Assembly (NCBI GenBank): GCA_017481325.1
Contig: JAFUPG010000025.1
Location: forward strand, 1-28,226
Direction of reading: 5' to 3'
Source: Oscillospiraceae bacterium
GTDB lineage: Bacteria; Bacillota_A; Clostridia; Oscillospirales; Oscillospiraceae
DNA: 28,226 bases
Shown here piece by piece: positions 24,773-28,226 of this stretch. Below the pieces are notes generated by a model. It made no database searches, was not told the origin of the DNA, and saw only the letters and a list, made by a program, of their open reading frames with translations. The translations under genes and the position numbers were made by a program. Each line of letters starts with the position of its first letter. Position 1 is the stretch's first letter.

Positions 24773-24882
24773 GTGATCGTTTTCGATTACTCAAGAGTGA
24801 TCATTTTCGATTACTCAAGAGTGATCATTTTCGATTACTCAAGAGTGATCGTTTTCGATTACTCAAGAGTGATCGTTTTCGA
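24773..24882. repeat. 24-bp iteron-like tandem repeats (4.6 copies), candidate replication origin
   Basis: Four full units (24773, 24797, 24821, 24845) and a 14-base partial one share GTGATC(G/A)TTTTCGATTACTCAAGA; only one position varies among the full units (G or A). Each repeat junction is an imperfect palindrome, GATTACTC-AA-GAGTGATC. They lie between the RepA_N-like and DnaC-like genes. No CRISPR-type spacers are present. Confidence 0.9.
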
Positions 24883-24886
24883 GCAG

Positions 24887-25321
24887 TCACAGGGTGGGAA
24901 TTCCGTAGCCATAGGTGCTGAAGCGGGAGCTGCTCTTTTTCTCACGGGTTTTGGGGCTGTCCCTTAAGGATGCAGCGGAGTCTACGGGGATTCGCAGGAA
25001 GATCTTCAAGGGTTTCCCCTGTCCCTGGCGCTGCTTGCGGATCAGGTTGGCCGCCTCCAGATCATCCAGGCCCCTTCTGACCACGACTTTGCTCCGTCCG
25101 GTAACCGCCGCCAGCTCCTCGGCGGTGTAGTAGACAAAGGCGCAGCCGTCCGGATCCTGCCACCTGGGATCGTTGACGGAGAGCCGCCCTCGTTCCAGCA
25201 GGAGGATGTACAGCAGCTTTGCCGTATCACTGAGCTTCTCCTTCAGCAAGAAGCGTGGATAGGCCAGGTAGGCAGGAAACACCCCGTCCCCCCGCAGCGC
25301 TCTGGTCTCATAATCATACAT
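24887..25321 (-). CDS. RepA_N-type replication initiator, N-terminal domain only
   Basis: This 144-residue protein starts at ATG 25321 with AGAGGTGAT upstream. Residues ~15-115 match the RepA_N winged-helix domain of plasmid and conjugative-element initiators: FPAYLAYPRFLLKE, LSDTAKLLYILLLERGRLS, YYTAEELAAVTGRS and IRKQRQGQGKPLKIFLRI. RepA_N proteins normally run to 250 residues or more; here only a basic, low-complexity tail (REKKSSSRFSTYGYG) follows, so the C-terminal domain is missing. The stop lies at the edge of the iteron-like repeats. It probably binds these repeats and recruits the ATPase encoded after them (inference). Confidence 0.8.
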   Translation of the reverse strand: MYDYETRALRGDGVFPAYLAYPRFLLKEKLSDTAKLLYILLLERGRLSVNDPRWQDPDGCAFVYYTAEELAAVTGRSKVVVRRGLDDLEAANLIRKQRQGQGKPLKIFLRIPVDSAASLRDSPKTREKKSSSRFSTYGYGIPTL

Positions 25322-25350
25322 TTGGGATCACCTCTGATTCTTTTTTGCTC

Positions 25351-25380
25351 AGCATAGCACAAAGGAAAGAAAAAGTGGAA
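25351..25380 (-). promoter_or_regulatory. Possible promoter of the RepA_N-like gene
   Basis: On the minus strand TTCCAC (25380-25375), 18 bp and TATGCT (25356-25351) preceded by TGC form a moderate extended -10 promoter, 30 bases before the start codon. Confidence 0.4.
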
Positions 25381-25389
25381 TCCCCCCAT

Positions 25390-25423
25390 AAAAAAGAACT
25401 TCACGGGAGTGAAGTCCTTTTTT
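25390..25423. terminator. Bidirectional terminator hairpin next to array copy 3
   Basis: A 15-bp stem with one mismatch (25390-25404 and 25409-25423), loop GGGA, has six A at the left and six T at the right. In the minus direction it ends transcription of the 532-residue SLH gene before the RepA_N-like gene. Confidence 0.8.
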
Positions 25424-25639
25424 CAATGATATCCGTTCCTTGGGGAACGGGTGATATATGTTCCATATGATATCCACCTTCGGTGGGTGATATATGCTTT
25501 GCATATGAAGGAACGGATATTATATCATGCTTGCCAAAGGCAAGTATATCATGCGGCGAATGCCGTATATCATATTGCGTAAGCAATATATCATTAAAGA
25601 ACCGCCAGCGCCACCCGAGGGGTTTCCCGGGTGGCGCTG
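25424..25639. repeat. Hairpin array, copy 3, with GC-rich closing hairpin
   Basis: It is nearly identical to copy 2, with one stem shortened (ATATGC-TTT-GCATAT). It ends in the GC-rich hairpin 25606-25639 and then joins the SLH 3' flank directly, without the MITE-like interior found after copy 2. Confidence 0.9.
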
Positions 25640-25672
25640 TTTGTCTTTTATTCCTTATTTTACCAAAATCCC

Positions 25673-26116
25673 CTATTCTACCACATTCTGAATGAAGCGC
25701 ATGAGGATGGTGGCAACCTGGGCTCTGGTGGCGTTGCCCTGGGGTTCCAGGTAGACCTTGCCGCCGGCGGCGGAGCCGGTGACCAGGCCGGTCTTTACCG
25801 CCCAGGACAGGGCTTCTATGGCATAGCCGCTGACCTGATTGGCATCGGGGAAGGTGGTGATGTCGGCAACATCGGAGGTATCGATGCCGATGGACTTGCA
25901 GTAGCGGTAGAGGATCACTGCCAGCTGCTCACGGCTCAGGCTGCCTTCGGGGTTGAAGCGGCCGCCGCCGATACCGGTGACGATGCCGTTCTCCGCCGCC
26001 CAGTCCACCGCCTGGGTATACCAGACGTTAGAGGGCACATCGGTGAAGCTGTTGCTCCCCTCTACCGGCTGGCCTGCATAGCGCCAGAGAACGGTGACCA
26101 GCATGGCTCTGGTCAT
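25673..26116. repeat. 444-bp SLH-coding direct repeat (partner 18867-19310)
   Basis: This is the second copy of the SLH-coding block, in the same orientation and about 6.8 kb away. With the adjoining hairpin array it forms a roughly 0.7-kb homology region able to support recombination. Confidence 0.9.
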
Positions 26117-27271
26117 GGGTGCATCGGGAGCAAATTGATTGTCCCCCACCCCCTTCATCAGGCCGTGGAGCACTGCGTAATCCACCGCAGAGGCATACCA
26201 GACATTCTCCGGCACGTCGTCAAAGGGCGGCGCCCACAGCGCCGTGGGGTAGCCGTGCCAGAGGGGACTTGTCCAGCCCTGTGCATCGGGCGCATAGTAA
26301 AGGGTCAGTCCCGGCAGAGGCACGTAGCCGCCGGGGGCATCGTTGTCAAAGGCGTGCTCGCCCAGGGTGGGGGCATCGCCGTAAAAACGAATTTGGGTCA
26401 GGCTGTCGCAATCGGCAAAGGCATAGCTGCCGATGCTGCGGAGATTCTTGCCAATGCTTACTTCCTCCAGTGCGCCGCAGAAGGCGAAGGCCTTGTCTCC
26501 GATGTGCTGAACACCGCTGCCGATCTCCAGGAATTTCAAGGCGGCGCAATACCGGAAGGCGGCATTTTCGATGGTCAGTACAGCATCGGGAATCGAGAGC
26601 TGCTCTAAATTGGTGCAGTAGTAAAAGCTCTCGGCACCGATGTTGCGCAGGTTCTCGGGAAGCGTGATCCCGGTCAGGGCGGTGCAGCCGTAAAAGGCGC
26701 CTCCGGCGATCACACGGGTTTTTTCGGGCAATTCCACTGCGCCCTTGAGGCTCGTCTTGGCTGCAAGCAGCACAGAATCCGCATAAAGGAGGTCATTTTC
26801 CCAATTTTTCTCTCTGCGGAGATAGGCGGCGCCCCAGAAGGCATCTCTGCCCACGGAGCGGATCTCGCCGCCGAAGGTGATTTCTTCCAGATTGGTGCAA
26901 TCGAAAAAGGCCCGGTCTTCGATGGTGAGCAGGCTGTCGGGGAAGCTCAGAGCGCCCAGGCCGTAGCAGTAGGCGAAGCTCATATCACCGATCCGCTCCA
27001 GCCCCTCGGAGAAGCTCACGCTACGGAGATTTTCGCAATAGTCGAAGGCAAGATCTCCGATGGCGCTCACCGGGATGCCCTGAATTTCTGCCGGGATGTC
27101 TGCCGCTGTCACAGCGTGGTCACAATCGACGATGGTTCCGCTGTGGGGGTCAAAATACAGATTTCCGCCCTCCACGGGGTAGCTCAGCCGCTCCTGTGCG
27201 CTGACCGAAAGGGGGCATAGGGTAATCAGAAGGGCAACAGCAAGACCCAGCAAAAGAAATCGTACTCTCAT
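25673..27271 (-). CDS. SLH-anchored surface protein with BspA-like leucine-rich repeats
   Basis: The start is ATG 27271 (532 residues), with GGGGAGG eight bases upstream; an in-frame upstream extension to 27331 would cover the promoter. The signal peptide (MRVRFLLLGLAVALLITLCPLSVSA) is followed by LRR_5/BspA-type repeats (~50-330), each of the form IG-x-x-AFxxCxxLxxVxxxxxLxxI. SLH domains begin near 350 (FDDVPENVWYASAVDYAVLHGLMKG), 409 and 471. BspA-like repeats often mediate binding to host or matrix proteins; the SLH domains hold the protein at the wall. The 3' end shares a near-identical 444-bp block with the gene at 18867. It is monocistronic, with its own promoter and a terminator beyond the hairpin array. 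Confidence 0.93.
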   Translation of the reverse strand: MRVRFLLLGLAVALLITLCPLSVSAQERLSYPVEGGNLYFDPHSGTIVDCDHAVTAADIPAEIQGIPVSAIGDLAFDYCENLRSVSFSEGLERIGDMSFAYCYGLGALSFPDSLLTIEDRAFFDCTNLEEITFGGEIRSVGRDAFWGAAYLRREKNWENDLLYADSVLLAAKTSLKGAVELPEKTRVIAGGAFYGCTALTGITLPENLRNIGAESFYYCTNLEQLSIPDAVLTIENAAFRYCAALKFLEIGSGVQHIGDKAFAFCGALEEVSIGKNLRSIGSYAFADCDSLTQIRFYGDAPTLGEHAFDNDAPGGYVPLPGLTLYYAPDAQGWTSPLWHGYPTALWAPPFDDVPENVWYASAVDYAVLHGLMKGVGDNQFAPDAPMTRAMLVTVLWRYAGQPVEGSNSFTDVPSNVWYTQAVDWAAENGIVTGIGGGRFNPEGSLSREQLAVILYRYCKSIGIDTSDVADITTFPDANQVSGYAIEALSWAVKTGLVTGSAAGGKVYLEPQGNATRAQVATILMRFIQNVVE

Positions 27272-27302
27272 TTGGTGACCTCCCCTCCGTTTTGTCTGCT
27301 TT

Positions 27303-27331
27303 AGTATACCAAATCCAGAGGAGCAAGTCAA
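27303..27331 (-). promoter_or_regulatory. Promoter of the 532-residue SLH protein gene
   Basis: On the minus strand TTGACT (27331-27326), a 17-bp spacer ending in TTTGG and TATACT (27308-27303) closely match the promoter of the other SLH gene. The -35 again contains the stop codon of the upstream reading frame. Confidence 0.85.
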
Positions 27332-27531
27332 GCCAGGGGGTAGAGGGTCTGATCCAGATAAATAGCGGATACTTCCGCAGGATCAACCATGCGGGACAGG
27401 GAGAAGAGACTCCACTGGGCGGCCTCCTCGTAATAATCCCGTGTCAGATAGGAATTGTTGAAGGGGATCTTCGTGCCGTCCCTCAGGACAACGCCCCATT
27501 CCTGCGCTCCCTTCGCCACATCTGCGAAGTC
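27328..27531 (-). pseudogene. 3' remnant of an anti-sigma (DUF4179-like) gene
   Basis: About 65 codons remain open, reading AKGAQEWGVVLRDGTKIPF, EEAAQWSLFSLSRMVDPAEV and SAIYLDQTLYPLA before the stop. The pattern of a dosage-like GTxIPF strand, then WSLFxLxRxxDPxEVxxIYxxxTxYPL, is that of the C terminus of DUF4179/RsgI-like anti-sigma proteins. There is no credible start with a ribosome site (a GTG at 27519 only), and the frame runs into the repeat that begins at 27533, so the rest of the gene has been lost or displaced by that element. Family assignment is from memory. Confidence 0.5.
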
Positions 27532-27532
27532 T

Positions 27533-27976
27533 CCCGTATTAGGAGGATTTTTAGGCTATGAGCAAGGTTTCATATTACGCAATGTCATTTCGAGGAGCGT
27601 AGCGACGTGGCTGCGCAGCTGTCAGCGACGAAGGAGCGCTACAGATGGGTTGTACCCCTTGCGGGTGCAATCTGTATTCTTAAAGCCTCCGTTTTGCACC
27701 AAATTCCCAGATATTCGAAACATTTAGAGAGCGGATTGCCACGTCGGCATAAATGTCTCCTCGCAATGACATGGCTTTTCGGTAGCCTCTGCGTCTATCG
27801 GCAATGCGGTTCTTGGTGGTGCATCCAACAGTTCGATAAACAGAAATTTTTCGGTCTGTTTTGGAACTAATAACTAAGAGCTAAGGAATGAAACCGAGGT
27901 GTGCCTTCGGCACGGATTTGGAATGTTTCGCCCGTCAAACAGAAATTTGTCGAACTGTTGGATGTAGCCAAAGCCG
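27533..27976. repeat. 444-bp tandem element, copy A, with CATTGCGAGG-type inverted repeat
   Basis: It opens with CCCGTAT..GGAGGA..TTAGGCTATGAG. An inverted repeat follows (27583-27771; TGTCATTTCGAGG/CCTCGCAATGACA, inner GGATTGCCACGTC). A second, imperfect inverted pair (CCAACAGTTCGA near 27826, TCGAACTGTTGG near 27949) closes the unit. No coding region is convincing across 27540-28226. Confidence 0.8.
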
Positions 27977-28226
27977 CCCGTATCGGGAGGAATTTCAGGC
28001 TATGAGTAAGGCATCAAATTACGCATTGTCATTGCGAGGCCACCTGTGGCCGTGGCAATCTGTATTCTTAAAACCTCCGTTTTGTACCAAATTCCCACAT
28101 ATTCGAAACATTTAGAGAACAGATTGCCACGTCGGGCTTACGCCCTCCTCGCAATGACAGGGCATTTCGGCAGCCTCTGCCTCTATTGGCAATGAGGTTT
28201 TGGGCGGAAGCAAACAGTTCGAGAAA
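27977..28226. repeat. Tandem element, copy B, cut by the window edge
   Basis: It repeats copy A with an offset of 444 bp, including the opening motif and the inverted repeat (28027-28159). The inner part is shorter than in copy A. The tail (CAGCCTCTGCCTCTATTGGCAATGAGG) still matches copy A where the window ends. Confidence 0.75.

Noticed and set aside
24773..24882. CRISPR array
   Set aside because: The units are directly adjacent without unique spacers, and no cas gene is present.
24773..24967. Plus-strand ORF with repeated VIFDYSR
   Set aside because: It is the translation of the 24-bp repeats, with no ribosome site; the repeat is better read as DNA-binding sites.

Overview
The window comes from a spore-forming, Gram-positive Clostridia-type chromosome, most likely an Oscillospiraceae/Ruminococcaceae-like gut anaerobe. 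This is inferred from the complete spoIIAA-spoIIAB-sigF cassette, a SpoVB-like flippase, SLH-anchored surface proteins, strong AGGAGG ribosome sites and a tRNA with an encoded CCA end. I cannot name a species.

Layout. (1) 1-6149, minus strand: the first 2049 codons of a giant secreted protein with an N-terminal GH172 (DUF2961) catalytic domain, six copies of a ~145-residue beta module, helical linkers and at least three LamG-like modules. Its 3' end lies outside the window. It is divergent from an AraC-family regulator (6325-7107). (2) 7230-8786: a SpoVB/MurJ-type flippase, converging with a translationally coupled minus-strand operon (11694 to 8788) of D,D-carboxypeptidase, family 4 uracil-DNA glycosylase and a stand-alone homocysteine S-methyltransferase domain. 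That operon's terminator hairpin lies inside the flippase coding region. (3) 11819-16077: a tightly coupled plus-strand operon of a three-repeat ComEA-like membrane protein, OmpR-type response regulator, histidine kinase and GerMN lipoprotein. Its promoter faces and overlaps the carboxypeptidase promoter. (4) 16187-17645: the sigma-F operon, with a candidate Spo0A box and a -10 element built into the upstream operon's terminator stem. (5) 17727-17802: tRNA-Thr(CGT).

From the tRNA onward (17803-28226) the window looks accessory. It has three copies of an unusual array of small hairpins separated by ATGATATA/TATATCAT spacers, each abutting a terminator; MITE-like elements with CATTGCGAGG inverted ends, one of which can be compared with a paralogous site lacking it; two SLH surface proteins (1636 aa and 532 aa) whose last 444 bp are near-identical; and, between them, a small replication-like module of RepA_N-type HTH protein, 24-bp iteron-like repeats and DnaC/IstB-type AAA+ ATPase. 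The right end holds a decayed gene fragment and a 444-bp tandemly repeated element.

How the parts may work together. Two themes dominate: the cell surface (secreted glycosidase, SLH proteins, carboxypeptidase, flippase, germination-type lipoprotein) and sporulation control (sigma-F switch). The most notable unexplained features are the hairpin arrays, whose stems change while keeping complementarity, and the RepA_N/iteron/DnaC module embedded between duplicated SLH genes. All coordinates and similarities were read by eye; no database search was done.
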